Assembly (NCBI RefSeq): GCF_004682015.1
Contig: NZ_SMLM01000002.1
Location: 1,054,001 to 1,118,000, forward strand
DNA length: 64,000 nucleotides
Direction: 5' to 3'
Source: Ramlibacter henchirensis
Lineage (GTDB): Bacteria > Pseudomonadota > Gammaproteobacteria > Burkholderiales > Burkholderiaceae_C
A model generated the notes under the pieces. The model had not been told where the DNA came from, made no database searches, and saw only the letters and a program-made list of their open reading frames with translations. Shown here piece by piece: positions 30,073 to 38,863 of the stretch. Numbering within the stretch: position 1 is the first letter of the stretch; every line of letters starts with the position of its first letter. The position numbers and the translations under genes were made by a program.

Positions 30073-31623
30073 CTACTCTGTCGATGCGTCAATGGCACCG
30101 AGCTGCAGGATGTTCCCGACCGACGGCGCGCCGTTGGCATCAATCAGGAACAGCATATAGAAGCCTGGCGGTGCTAGGTTTGCATTGAGCGGCGCCGTGA
30201 TGTCGAGCGCGCCCGTGCCTGCGGTAAACGGCAGCACGTTCAGGCGCTGGTCCATGTTGAACGCGTGCGTGACGGTCGACAGCCGGATCAGCGTGACCTT
30301 GCTGATGACTGCAGCATCTGCACTCTGTATGGTGAACCGCTGGCCATACGCGAGCTGCGCCGGCACGCTGCTCATCGCCGGGCGGGCGCCCTTGAACAGG
30401 TACGGCGGCGAGAAGATCTCAACCGCGGGCTCCACGGCAAAGGCACTCCTCTCGCCGCCCATCACGACCACCCGCCCATCCGGCAGCAGCAGCGCGGCGG
30501 AGTGGTACAGCCGCGGGACCGTGCCGGTGGCCAGCGTGGTCCAGGTCTCGGTAGCGGGGTTCCACAGCTCGGCGGAGAGAACCGGGGAGTTGGGGTTGTT
30601 GTGGCCTGGGCCAGCGGTTCCGCCCGTCACCAGCACCGTACCGTCGGGCAGGAGGGTGCTGGTGTGGTGGCGCCGCGCGACCGACATCGAACGTACCGTG
30701 CGCCAGCTCGGGTTGCTCGCGTTCAGGTCGATGACCTCGGCGGAGGCCTGGGGCGGATCACCGCCGCCGACCACCAGGATCTTGCCCGGTGCGTACATGG
30801 CCGCCGTGCCGTAGTCGCGAAAGCCGTGGTTGCGGCTGGCGACGAACGACCAGCTGCCGGTGCCGCTCGTGTCCAGCGATCGAGTCGTCGTGCCCGGCCC
30901 GACGTCGACCACCCGCCCATCCGGCGCGACGAACATCATCGGGTACATCGGCTGGCTCAGCTGCGCACTGGTGAGATCGCGCCAGCTGTTGGTCGCGCGC
31001 TGGTAAACCTGCGGCAGCGTGTTCATGCTCATCGAGGTGTTCATCGACCCGGATACGACGAGTGCGTCGCCGTTGGGCAGCGTGGTGACCGTCGGATACC
31101 AGCGTCCGGCATTCATGTCGGGCGCCGGGGTCCAGCTGTTGGTGCGCGGGTCGTAGACCGAAGCCTTCGCCAAGCCGACGAAATCAGCGATGTGGCCGCC
31201 AGCCAGCAGCACGCGGCCGTCGGGCAGCAAGCCGTGGCCTGCGCAGAATAGGTCGTAGCCGGGGCTCGGCAGGGCGCTGACGGACTGGGTCACGGGGTCC
31301 CAGAGAGTCTGGTTGCGATTGCGTCCCACCAGCATGATCCTGCCGTTAGGCAGATAAGCGTTGTGGACCGAAGAGATCGGCAGATTCTGCAGCCGGCTCC
31401 ACTGGCCAGTAACGCTCGCCTGCGGCAACACATTGCCCGCGTCGACGGGAAGCTCCGGTCGCAGAGCCGGCGGAGGAGGCGGCGGCGGAGGAAGGCTGAT
31501 TGAACCCGGCCTCACACCATTGCTCGAGATTGGCGGGGACGGGTTTTCGCCTCCCCCGCCGCCACAACGGGCGACGAGTAAGGCAGAAGCGACGACCACC
31601 GCCACCCTGAACGCCACCTTCAT
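30073..31623 (-). CDS. galactose/glyoxal-oxidase-like copper radical oxidase, lipoprotein
   Basis: 516 aa. A lipobox (LLVARC, Cys20) is followed by a polyproline linker (eight Pro at about 45-52), a seven-bladed kelch domain and a C-terminal DUF1929 domain. By alignment in mind with galactose oxidase, all active-site residues appear: Cys127 (GYDLFCAGHG) and Tyr176 (AGRWYPTVTT) for the Tyr-Cys cofactor, Tyr373-His374 (RLYHSAALLL) and His453 (STVTHAFNMD) for copper. It should oxidise a primary alcohol or aldehyde to give H2O2 at the outer membrane. A GGAGG site precedes the ATG. The substrate is unknown. Confidence 0.85.
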   Translation of the reverse strand: MKVAFRVAVVVASALLVARCGGGGGENPSPPISSNGVRPGSISLPPPPPPPPALRPELPVDAGNVLPQASVTGQWSRLQNLPISSVHNAYLPNGRIMLVGRNRNQTLWDPVTQSVSALPSPGYDLFCAGHGLLPDGRVLLAGGHIADFVGLAKASVYDPRTNSWTPAPDMNAGRWYPTVTTLPNGDALVVSGSMNTSMSMNTLPQVYQRATNSWRDLTSAQLSQPMYPMMFVAPDGRVVDVGPGTTTRSLDTSGTGSWSFVASRNHGFRDYGTAAMYAPGKILVVGGGDPPQASAEVIDLNASNPSWRTVRSMSVARRHHTSTLLPDGTVLVTGGTAGPGHNNPNSPVLSAELWNPATETWTTLATGTVPRLYHSAALLLPDGRVVVMGGERSAFAVEPAVEIFSPPYLFKGARPAMSSVPAQLAYGQRFTIQSADAAVISKVTLIRLSTVTHAFNMDQRLNVLPFTAGTGALDITAPLNANLAPPGFYMLFLIDANGAPSVGNILQLGAIDASTE

Positions 31624-32077
31624 AGCGCCTCCGTTCAGACCCGCCCGGACAATAGGACTTTTTGTGGCGTCCGGAGTAGCCCCTCTGGACTATGGCTTGG
31701 TCTGCGCCAAGAAGCGCTCATGCAGCCCTTCGGGTTCGTTTTCTCGCACAGCCCACGGGGCCCACGCCCCACCGCCCAAAGGTGAGGGAAACGGAGCCGT
31801 CAAGCGCCTTCCTTCGAACGCCATCCTTCAACAGAGTGACTGCCGCCCCAAAGCGCCGGACCTGCGAAGCAGCGGACGGCCTGGAGCCGCTCTGACCAAT
31901 GGATTGCGGGTCCGCCGACTGCGGTCGGAGTTCGTGATACACGCCTACCGCTCGTTACTGCGCTCCCTCCGGCTCTGCGCGATGTTTAAGTTTCGCGAGT
32001 GCGCGGCGATTCTGGCTTGTGCAAAGGCATGCCGCGAACCACCCAATCGTTCTCAGCAGGCTGGAAGGACCCTTTTG
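31624..32077. other. 454-bp intergenic stretch with one repeat copy
   Basis: Between two divergent genes. Apart from the 50-bp repeat (31904-31953) no feature stands out; promoters for both flanking genes must lie here. Confidence 0.4.
31904..31953. repeat. 50-bp repeat, copy 2 (mate at 29629-29678)
   Basis: Direct repeat with two mismatches in 50 bases against 29629-29678. Confidence 0.8.
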
Positions 32078-32785
32078 ATGCCGCCTGAACCGAAAGATCC
32101 ACGGCTGGCGTTGGTAGAGCGATTCTTCCAGGGCACGGGCAACAGCTACGACTGGATGGTCAATGCAGCCACGTTTGGCATTGATCGATTGTGGAAGCGG
32201 CGGATCGCCCAACTTGTTCCACCGCGGTCGCGTCGGGTTGCCGACCTGGCTTGCGGGACGGGTATTTCCACCTTCGCGATCGCGCGCCGCCTGCCGCATT
32301 GCCAGGTCGTCGGAGTCGAACTCCGCGAGGAGTATCTGGCTATCGCGCGGGAGAAGGCGCGCCGGCAAGCGCTGCCCAACGTCGAATTCGTCCTCAGCCG
32401 CGCCGAGGACTACCGTTCGCAGGCGCCTTTCGACTGCATCAGCTCCTCCTATCTGGCGAAGTACGCCGACCTGCCGCGGCTGGTGGCCAACGCGCGGGAC
32501 ATGCTCGAGCCTGGTGGACTGTTTCTGATGCATGACTTCACCTATCCGCCCAAGCCTTATCTGGTGTCCGTCTGGCGCCTTTACTTCAAGGCCTTGCAGC
32601 GGCTGGGCAGCCCCTTGTTTCCAGCCTGGCGCGAGATCTTCCAGGGATTGCCGCAGCTCATTGAACAGTCCCGGTGGCCACAGGAGTTGCCGGCTGCATT
32701 GCAGGCGCACGGCTTCGCCGAGATCCGCCGGCTGGACCTGACCCTCTATGGTTCGGCGATCGTCACGGCGCGCCGAGCGACATAG
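32078..32785 (+). CDS. class I SAM-dependent methyltransferase (UbiE/COQ5-like)
   Basis: 235 aa. Motif I VADLACGTGISTFAIARRL near residues 51-69, then VVGVELREEYLAIA, motif II-like FDCISSSYLAKYADL and LEPGGLFLMHDFTYP. The N-terminal YDWMVNAATFGIDRLWKRRI matches UbiE-type quinone methyltransferases. AAGGA lies 8 bases before the ATG. The 3' end overlaps the convergent polyprenyl synthase gene by 23 bp. Together with that gene and the UbiA-like protein it suggests modification of an isoprenoid or quinone-like lipid. Confidence 0.8.
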   Translation: MPPEPKDPRLALVERFFQGTGNSYDWMVNAATFGIDRLWKRRIAQLVPPRSRRVADLACGTGISTFAIARRLPHCQVVGVELREEYLAIAREKARRQALPNVEFVLSRAEDYRSQAPFDCISSSYLAKYADLPRLVANARDMLEPGGLFLMHDFTYPPKPYLVSVWRLYFKALQRLGSPLFPAWREIFQGLPQLIEQSRWPQELPAALQAHGFAEIRRLDLTLYGSAIVTARRAT

Positions 32786-33722
32786 CCCGCACGATGTGAC
32801 GGGGGGCGGTCGCGAGCAGCACATCGCACGGGCCGCTTGGAAGCTGGTTTGCAGCAGCCATTGCCTGCTGCAGGCGTACTTCGATCGCGGCCAGCATCGC
32901 GCTGCGAAGCTGCGGCCGCAGCCGTGCCGCATGATCTGGCGTGAGTGAGGAAGACTCCGGTGCCAGGTCGGCGCAGAAATGCCAGACGGCAGGGGCAAGC
33001 AGACTCAGCTGCGCCGGCGTCGGGGTTTGATCCGCTGCCCGCTCGACCAGATCCTGCAGATCGTCGGCAATTTGGTACGCCTCGCCGGTTCGGGCGCCGT
33101 ACTCGAATGCGTGTGCTGCAAGTGGCGCGGACACACCCGCCGCAAGGGCCCCCATGCGGCTCGCCGTACCGAACAGGACTCCCGTCTTGAGGTAAATGAG
33201 CTCAGGATACAACCGGGCCTTGTCCTGACTGAAACCCCGCAGGTCGGTCGGCACCAGCGGCTCCTGGTAGGCGCCCGTAGCCATGGTGGCGATCGCCTCT
33301 GCCAAGGTGAGACCATCGTCTGGGCTCAGTTCCACCATACGTTGCAAGGCGGTGGCGAACATCAGGTCTGCCAGCAGCACCGCCCTGCGTTGGCCCTCAG
33401 TGGTCCAAGTGGCGGGGCGATTGCGGCGCGAGGTGTCGCCGTCGATCAAGTCATCGTGGATCAGCGAGGCCGCGTGCACGCACTCCACGGCCATCGCCCG
33501 CGGGACGGCCGCCGCCCGCGTTCCGCCCAACGAGTCGTTCAACAGGCACACGAGGCAGCCACGCAGGCGCTTGCCACCCGCCAGCACCGCACGGATGGTG
33601 GCCAAATGGGACGCAGGAAGCCGGTCGAAAAAACGCCGGCGGGTGCGTTCGAATTCGTCATCGAGGCGCTCACGAGTGGCACGCCAATAATCCTCGAACG
33701 AAGTGTCAAAAAGCGGGGTCAT
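32763..33722 (-). CDS. polyprenyl (trans-isoprenyl) diphosphate synthase
   Basis: 319 aa. First Asp-rich motif LIHDDLIDGDTSRR (Asp90, 91, 94), second YQIADDLQDLVE near 218, plus the GGKRLRG substrate motif at 49-55. It condenses isopentenyl diphosphate with allylic diphosphates. It differs from IspA/IspB housekeeping forms in the region after FARM (GDTSRRNRPATW). It follows the UbiA-like gene by 12 bp. Product chain length cannot be deduced. Confidence 0.88.
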   Translation of the reverse strand: MTPLFDTSFEDYWRATRERLDDEFERTRRRFFDRLPASHLATIRAVLAGGKRLRGCLVCLLNDSLGGTRAAAVPRAMAVECVHAASLIHDDLIDGDTSRRNRPATWTTEGQRRAVLLADLMFATALQRMVELSPDDGLTLAEAIATMATGAYQEPLVPTDLRGFSQDKARLYPELIYLKTGVLFGTASRMGALAAGVSAPLAAHAFEYGARTGEAYQIADDLQDLVERAADQTPTPAQLSLLAPAVWHFCADLAPESSSLTPDHAARLRPQLRSAMLAAIEVRLQQAMAAANQLPSGPCDVLLATAPRHIVRAMSLGAP

Positions 33723-33734
33723 CTCGTTCGTTTC

Positions 33735-34466
33735 TCAGCCAGCCCAGCGCCAAGTCGCGAGGCCTGCGCCAAGCAGGATCACCCCCAGGCTCACTACCTT
33801 GAGGATCGACTCGAATTGCTGCTCGCAGAGGCGCTCAGTTTCGGACAGTGGCTCGATACCTGTCCTTCGCTTGAGGTCCTTGTACGGACGCGATGACTTG
33901 ACCTCAACGAGAGCCAGCAAGGCTGCCGCGCTGGCGCCGAGGATGGCCGCCCATGAAAGCGTGTTCGTCTGCAGGACATAGCCGGCCAGCACGGGCAAAC
34001 CTCCCCAGGAAAGCGCGAACCAGCCATCCGTGTGGAACCGGCCGCGGTACCACTCGAGGTTGTAGGCGAGCAGGAAAAAGCCCTCGGCCACTGCAATCCA
34101 CCAGAGCATGGGTGCATCGCGCAGCATGTAGAAGGTGCCGATCGCATAGGCGAGGACTAGCGAGCCGGCGGCCACCAGCCAGAGCTGTCGCCGTGAGAAG
34201 ACACTGCCCCAAGGCTTGGTGCCCCGGCTACCCACGGCGTCTAGCGCATGGGCCGCTACGCCCAAGCCCAAGAAGTAGATGACCACAATGGCCGCCACCC
34301 GATCCCAATGGACAGTGTTGGCCAGCATCGACCCGATTACGGTGAATGCCAGGACCATCCCTGTGTAGGGCAGGAACAGCAGACCGATCGCGACCCGAAA
34401 TCGCAGCGGACCGAAACTCGGGACAAACCACTCGTTCAGCCTTGCCCCTTCTTCTGGATAACTCAT
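33735..34466 (-). CDS. UbiA-like integral membrane protein
   Basis: 243 aa with about seven to eight hydrophobic helices. The stretch YFLGLGVAAHALDAVGSRG occupies the place of the UbiA NxxxDxxxD motif but keeps only one of its Asp residues. The loop YNLEWYRGRFHTDGWFALSW and the cytoplasmic DLKRRTGIEPLSETE follow. It is probably a divergent UbiA-fold prenyltransferase using the product of the adjacent synthase, or a related carrier-modifying protein. Assignment rests on fold-like pattern and context. Confidence 0.55.
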   Translation of the reverse strand: MSYPEEGARLNEWFVPSFGPLRFRVAIGLLFLPYTGMVLAFTVIGSMLANTVHWDRVAAIVVIYFLGLGVAAHALDAVGSRGTKPWGSVFSRRQLWLVAAGSLVLAYAIGTFYMLRDAPMLWWIAVAEGFFLLAYNLEWYRGRFHTDGWFALSWGGLPVLAGYVLQTNTLSWAAILGASAAALLALVEVKSSRPYKDLKRRTGIEPLSETERLCEQQFESILKVVSLGVILLGAGLATWRWAG

Positions 34467-35232
34467 GAGGCCCTCCTTTGGCGGGCACCAGCCTGGTCGG
34501 CTTGATGTTTACAGGATTTGCTCGTGACGGGTGATACTGAACGCTGGACGCGAGGACCCGCGCGACAGCGGGGGGTGGCTTCTGTTGCAGGTTTCTGTGC
34601 ATCGCGTGCGATGCAGGAGACGCAACGCCCCTGAGCAGCTGCGTTGCTCCGCACTGCGGCCGCCAGCGCTCGGTGCGCCAGCGAAGGCTTTATCGGTCTC
34701 ATTGGGGAGACATGTCTGTACGTCGAATGCGGACATTCCGCTCCCCTTGTAGTGGCGACCGACACCATCGGCCGAGGGACGCGACACCTGCCGCGAGTGC
34801 ACGCTCGCTATGGGCGCAAGGGCGTGTCGAGAAAGGAGGCGTGTCCGCCTCCGAACTTGAATCCCAGCACCGGCGGCGGGCTGGCTGGCACCTGCGCGAA
34901 GCGGTCCGCGTCCCGCCCGCGAACGCCAGGGGCTAGCGGCTGCCCGCCTGCAGCGTCCAAGAGACCGGATCAGAAGAGCGACGCCATCCTTGCGTCCAAA
35001 GGCCGCAGGCGAACACCAGTCGCGCTCTTAACCATCTCGCGCCGCTCACTGGGCCTCACCTTTTCGAGCAGTTCGCGGCTCGCGCCGACGGGTGCGGAAC
35101 AAGTTTTCGGATGGCCCGCTGCCCAGCGGGACGCAACCGGCGAGCGGTCCGGCGAGCGGGCTGTCGTTTCCCAGCAAAACTGCCGTTGATACTGATTGTT
35201 GCCGAGCCGATTGAAGCATTACAAAGCAGCGT
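34467..35232. other. 766-bp gap with a repeat copy
   Basis: Apart from the repeat at 34903-35068 no gene could be supported. Several short frames are open but lack ribosome sites or family content. Confidence 0.4.
34903..35068. repeat. 160-bp repeat, copy 2 (mate at 29683-29843)
   Basis: Direct repeat of 29683-29843 with scattered substitutions; this copy has a few extra bases (CTCGCGCCGCTCACTGGG against ATCCGCTCACTGGG). Confidence 0.85.
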
Positions 35233-35646
35233 ATGCCCGCAGTACCTCACTCTCAGGAAGCCGCCCGGCGCGTCCTGGTCGTGGAGGATCAGGAGGACTG
35301 CCTTGCAATGATGGTGGAGCTGATCTCCACGCAGGGGTGCGAGGTCCGGGTGGCTCGGGATGGCCAGACCGCCTTGTGCGTTGCCCAGGAGTTTTTGCCG
35401 CACGTCATCCTGCTTGATCTGGGCTTGCCGGTGATCCACGGCTACGAAGTTGCCAAGGCACTCCGAAGGGACCCTCGCACACAGCACGCCGTGATCGTGG
35501 CCGTCACGGGGTACGGCATGGAATCGGACAGGGTTCGATCCGCCCAGGCTGGCATCGACCGGCACCTGATCAAGCCTGTGGCTTTCGAGGAGTTGGCCGG
35601 GTTGCTCCGGCTCCACGGGGTCTCGGATTGGACTCCGCTCTCGTAG
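35233..35646 (+). CDS. single-domain response regulator (receiver domain)
   Basis: 137 aa CheY-like receiver without an output domain. Acid pair Glu18-Asp19 (VLVVEDQED), phospho-acceptor Asp62 (HVILLDLGLPV), Thr92 (VAVTGYG) and Lys114 (HLIKPVAFEE) are all present. It would relay phosphate from a hybrid kinase that is not in the window. No partner kinase gene is adjacent, so it is an orphan. Confidence 0.9.
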   Translation: MPAVPHSQEAARRVLVVEDQEDCLAMMVELISTQGCEVRVARDGQTALCVAQEFLPHVILLDLGLPVIHGYEVAKALRRDPRTQHAVIVAVTGYGMESDRVRSAQAGIDRHLIKPVAFEELAGLLRLHGVSDWTPLS

Positions 35647-35799
35647 CCTACAGGCCGGCAAAGAAGCCTGAGGCGAGTGCGGACCGCGTCCAGGGTGGCA
35701 AGGACCAGCGCGTGTTAGGCAAGGCTGAGTAGATCGGCGCCTACATCGGCGATTGCATCACGGCATGATAATCCGCGCTGCACGAGACTAGGCGCCGCC

Positions 35800-36048
35800 G
35801 TGGATATCCCAGCCTTTCAGGATGAGTTGAAGCATTGGCGTGAGCTCGAAGGCGAGGCGCGGGCAGCCGAGCAGAGGCTAAAGGACGCAGGTCAGTTGAG
35901 TGCCAGCCCCCAAGCAGTCTCGTTAACGCGAGACGCCTCGGAAAAGCGTCGGGCTGCTGATGATTGTCTCAGCCGTCTACTGGGCTCATCGAAGCAGCAC
36001 TCGCCTGCAGCAAATGACGCCCAACAGGGGAGTCAGTGGTCTAGCTAA
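35800..36048 (+). CDS. small hypothetical protein, GTG start
   Basis: 82 aa starting at GTG. A charged helix (FQDELKHWRELEGEARAAEQ) is followed by a Ser/Gln-rich tail. Reasonable host-like composition but no good ribosome site and no recognised family, so tentative. Confidence 0.35.
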   Translation: MDIPAFQDELKHWRELEGEARAAEQRLKDAGQLSASPQAVSLTRDASEKRRAADDCLSRLLGSSKQHSPAANDAQQGSQWSS

Positions 36049-36265
36049 TCAGCACACGTGCGCCCGTTGCGCGTCAAGGAAAGGGGCGCACGCCCCACGT
36101 AGGCCATCGGGCCGACCAGCACGGCGCGTTGACCTACTTCGGTCCGACGCCGCCTACATTAGGTTCAACTCTCTCGACCATGCGGCTCTCTTGGTGCACT
36201 GAGCTGCCGCCGGTTAACAGGCAGGCCACCTCGTTGCCTTCGCACTCCATTACGCGGGGGTGCGC

Positions 36266-36505
36266 ATGGACAAGCTCCACCCAATCTTCGACAAGTGGCT
36301 TGCTGCACAGGCGGCGGCGGAGCAGGCCCACTTCGCGCTGTCTCGCGCCCACCTCCAGGAGCTCCGTGGAGGGCCACCAGTTCCTCAGGACTTGCTGGAT
36401 GCCGCCAGGGCGCTGCGCTTGAGAGCAGACTTTCTGCTGCCAGAAGCGCTCGCAGAGATGGAGAGGCTTGCCCGAGAGGTAAGAGAGCAACGAGCGGAGC
36501 CCTAG
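36266..36505 (+). CDS. small helical hypothetical protein
   Basis: 79 aa from ATG 36266 (an in-frame GTG two codons upstream is possible). Mostly helical and Ala/Leu/Glu/Arg-rich (KWLAAQAAAEQAHFALSRAH and LLPEALAEMERLAREV). Similar in plan to short uncharacterised proteins common in Burkholderiales; function unknown. Confidence 0.45.
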   Translation: MDKLHPIFDKWLAAQAAAEQAHFALSRAHLQELRGGPPVPQDLLDAARALRLRADFLLPEALAEMERLAREVREQRAEP

Positions 36506-36696
36506 AAGCACTCGGCGGCACGCCCTAGAAGTCGACACCTCGCTCGGAGGGTGCGCAGAGGCCAGTCGCAAGAGAGCGTTGTTTGGTGTTAGCACGCTTA
36601 CTTACAGCTTCGGCTGCCAGTTACGGGCATGGACGAGCAGCCCTGTGGAGACTTCCTACGTCCCAGTCGGCGATCGCCTACATCTGTAGGAGAGTG

Positions 36697-36939
36697 ATGG
36701 GTCATCAGGAACTAAACATGAACGGGAATGCAAGACGAACCATCCAGAAGCTGAGCATGGCTGACGTGCTGCGGTTTGCAAACGATCCTCACCTATACCG
36801 GGTGGTGGAGCTTGAGCAGTTACTGAGCGGACGCTGGAAGGTAATGCTTCGGTCCTTCGACCAAGCAGCCAGCAAGACGCTTGTGCAGTCTGGGACCGAT
36901 CAAGTTTTCGTGGTGCCCGGGGGGGCTCTCATGCATTGA
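36697..36939 (+). CDS. small hypothetical protein followed by a terminator
   Basis: 80 aa from ATG 36697 (AGGAG four bases before), or 73 aa from ATG 36718 (AGGA seven bases before, perhaps better). It contains SMADVLRFANDPHLYRVVEL and LLSGRWKVMLRSFD. The clear intrinsic terminator at 37011-37046 supports a transcribed unit. No family recognised. Confidence 0.5.
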   Translation: MGHQELNMNGNARRTIQKLSMADVLRFANDPHLYRVVELEQLLSGRWKVMLRSFDQAASKTLVQSGTDQVFVVPGGALMH

Positions 36940-37010
36940 ACTTCGGGGAAGTCAGCGCGTGGGACGCGTGTGAACATCGCCCGCGCGCGATTGGGGTGAT
37001 TGAGGGATTG

Positions 37011-37046
37011 AAAAGCCTCTGGCCTGCCGGTCAGGGGCTTTTCTTT
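37011..37046 (+). terminator. intrinsic terminator
   Basis: A long stem AAAAGCCTCTGGCC with a TGCC loop and GGTCAGGGGCTTTT (two G-T pairs), followed by TTTTCTTTG. It ends the rightward small-gene unit. Confidence 0.8.
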
Positions 37047-37286
37047 GCGTACTCGCCTTCTGCTGACACCAGAAAAGATAGTCTCTTGCTCAAGAGAATG
37101 CGATGGCACACACGCATCATGGCCCTGTGAAGGCCGTCACTGCGTACTGGAAACGAGCAGCAACGAAACTGGCTGAACTTGGTTCACCCCGTTGAGTGCC
37201 ATCAGGCGCTCCGAGTGGATGCGGGCTGTCGGCACAGCCACTCGAATGCAGACGCCAACGCTTTGGCGGGTCTTGCCGCCGATGCG

Positions 37287-38828
37287 TCAATCAGGCGGAA
37301 CATCCAGCTTCGCTTCAGGCAATGGTGATCCCGCCGGTCCGTGAAGAACCTCCCCCTCGATGCTGAACCGCGAGGCATGGCAGGGGCAATCCCACGACTT
37401 CTCCGACGCGTTCCAAGCGACGACGCAGCCAAGGTGGGTGCATATCGCGGAACGGACGTGCAGCATGGAAGCATCGTCCCTGTAGATCGCCAGCTTGCTC
37501 ACACCGCGCCGGACCACCGCGCCCTCGCCGGGACGGATGTGATCCACGTCGTCGACGTCGCCGCCGGTGACGAGATCCTTGTACTGGGCGAGTGTGTTGG
37601 CTTGCTCCTTGACGAACTCGCCCAAGCCGTGCGTCATCTTTCTGGCCGGATCGTAGAGATCGGCCCACGGGTTCGCGCGCCCCATGATCATGTCGCTGAC
37701 GGCCATCGCGCCCGCCGTGCAATGCGTCATCCCGGTTCCCGAGTCGCCCGTGATGATGAAGACATCTCCCTCGTCGTTCGGGTTGCGGCCGAAGAAGGCG
37801 ACAGGGTCCGCGGGCTCCATCACCTGCCCGGACCAGCGGTGGGTGACGTCGCCCGCCATCGGGAACCGCTCTCGCACCCAGCGCTCGATGTCGTCCCATC
37901 GGCGCTCGGGGCGCGAATCCTGGCCGACCTTGTGGTCCTTGCCGCCAACGATCAGGGTGTCCGTCGCCGAATCGGCAGCAGCGGACGCGAGCCGCACGTA
38001 GTAATACGGCTCGCCGGTGTCCCATAGCAGAATGCGCGGGACCGCCCCCCTCGGCACCTCCATACCGACGACGTACGTGCGGTACCCCGATTGCTTGGTG
38101 TGCATCACCACGCGGTCGTTGAAGGGAGTGTTGGTCGCGACCACCACCGCCCGAGCCCGGATCTGGCCGCGAAGCGTGGTCACCACCTGGACTTCCGCGG
38201 TCCCCTGGATGTCCACGGCGCGCGTGCCGCAGTGCAGCCGCACGCCTTGTCGAACGCAGGCGCGGGCCAGGCCGGCCAGGTAGCGCAATGGATGGAACTG
38301 AGCCTGGTGGGCGAACCGGATGCACGGCCCGGTGTCAAAAGCGAGTCCGGGCGCCTGCGGCAGCCGCTCGACGGCCACTCCGGCACGCAAGGCGGACTCG
38401 AGCTCACGCTGCAGGTCCTGCGGGTCCTGCCCCGGCAGGCAGTACAGGTAGCCCTCCAGGCGCTCGAACTCGCACTCGGGCGCCTCCCTGCGCGCGATCT
38501 CCTCGACGAGGTCGGTCGCTGCCTGGAAGCTTCGGGCCACCATGCGGGCGCCGTCGGCACCGAACGACTTCTCGATCTCGAAGTACCGGTCGTCGGGGGG
38601 CATGAAGTGGGCGGTCGTGCGGCCGGTTTCTCCCCCGCCCAGCGCATCCAGCGCCTCGATCAGAACGACGCTTCTGCCTTGGCTGGACAGCAGGTAGGCG
38701 GTCGTGAGCCCCGCGATGCCGCCGCCGATCACGCAAACATCCGCCTGGGTGGACCCCGGCAGCCTCGGGAATGACCCCATGGTCGTGGTCGTCATCCAGA
38801 AGGACTTCGTTTTGCCATTGGTCTGCAT
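37287..38828 (-). CDS. FAD-dependent oxidoreductase fused to a C-terminal Rieske domain
   Basis: 513 aa. A DAO-type flavin domain with VCVIGGGIAGLTTAYLL near residues 31-47 and the glycine-oxidase-like GGGETGRTTAH is followed by a Rieske [2Fe-2S] domain with CTHLGCVVAW and CPCHASRF near the end. This fusion family (YhfW-like) is widespread but of unknown substrate; electrons probably pass from the amine or alcohol substrate via FAD to the Rieske cluster. AAGGAG precedes the ATG. It is co-oriented with and follows the DUF2935 gene by 35 bp. Confidence 0.88.
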   Translation of the reverse strand: MQTNGKTKSFWMTTTTMGSFPRLPGSTQADVCVIGGGIAGLTTAYLLSSQGRSVVLIEALDALGGGETGRTTAHFMPPDDRYFEIEKSFGADGARMVARSFQAATDLVEEIARREAPECEFERLEGYLYCLPGQDPQDLQRELESALRAGVAVERLPQAPGLAFDTGPCIRFAHQAQFHPLRYLAGLARACVRQGVRLHCGTRAVDIQGTAEVQVVTTLRGQIRARAVVVATNTPFNDRVVMHTKQSGYRTYVVGMEVPRGAVPRILLWDTGEPYYYVRLASAAADSATDTLIVGGKDHKVGQDSRPERRWDDIERWVRERFPMAGDVTHRWSGQVMEPADPVAFFGRNPNDEGDVFIITGDSGTGMTHCTAGAMAVSDMIMGRANPWADLYDPARKMTHGLGEFVKEQANTLAQYKDLVTGGDVDDVDHIRPGEGAVVRRGVSKLAIYRDDASMLHVRSAICTHLGCVVAWNASEKSWDCPCHASRFSIEGEVLHGPAGSPLPEAKLDVPPD

Positions 38829-38863
38829 GCCGTCTCCTTCAACGTCGGTGCTTGCCGCGGGCT

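Noticed and set aside
35700..35725. GTTAGGC at about 35714 as an integron attC core site
   Set aside because: No matching RYYYAAC partner at a suitable distance and no integrase or cassette array.
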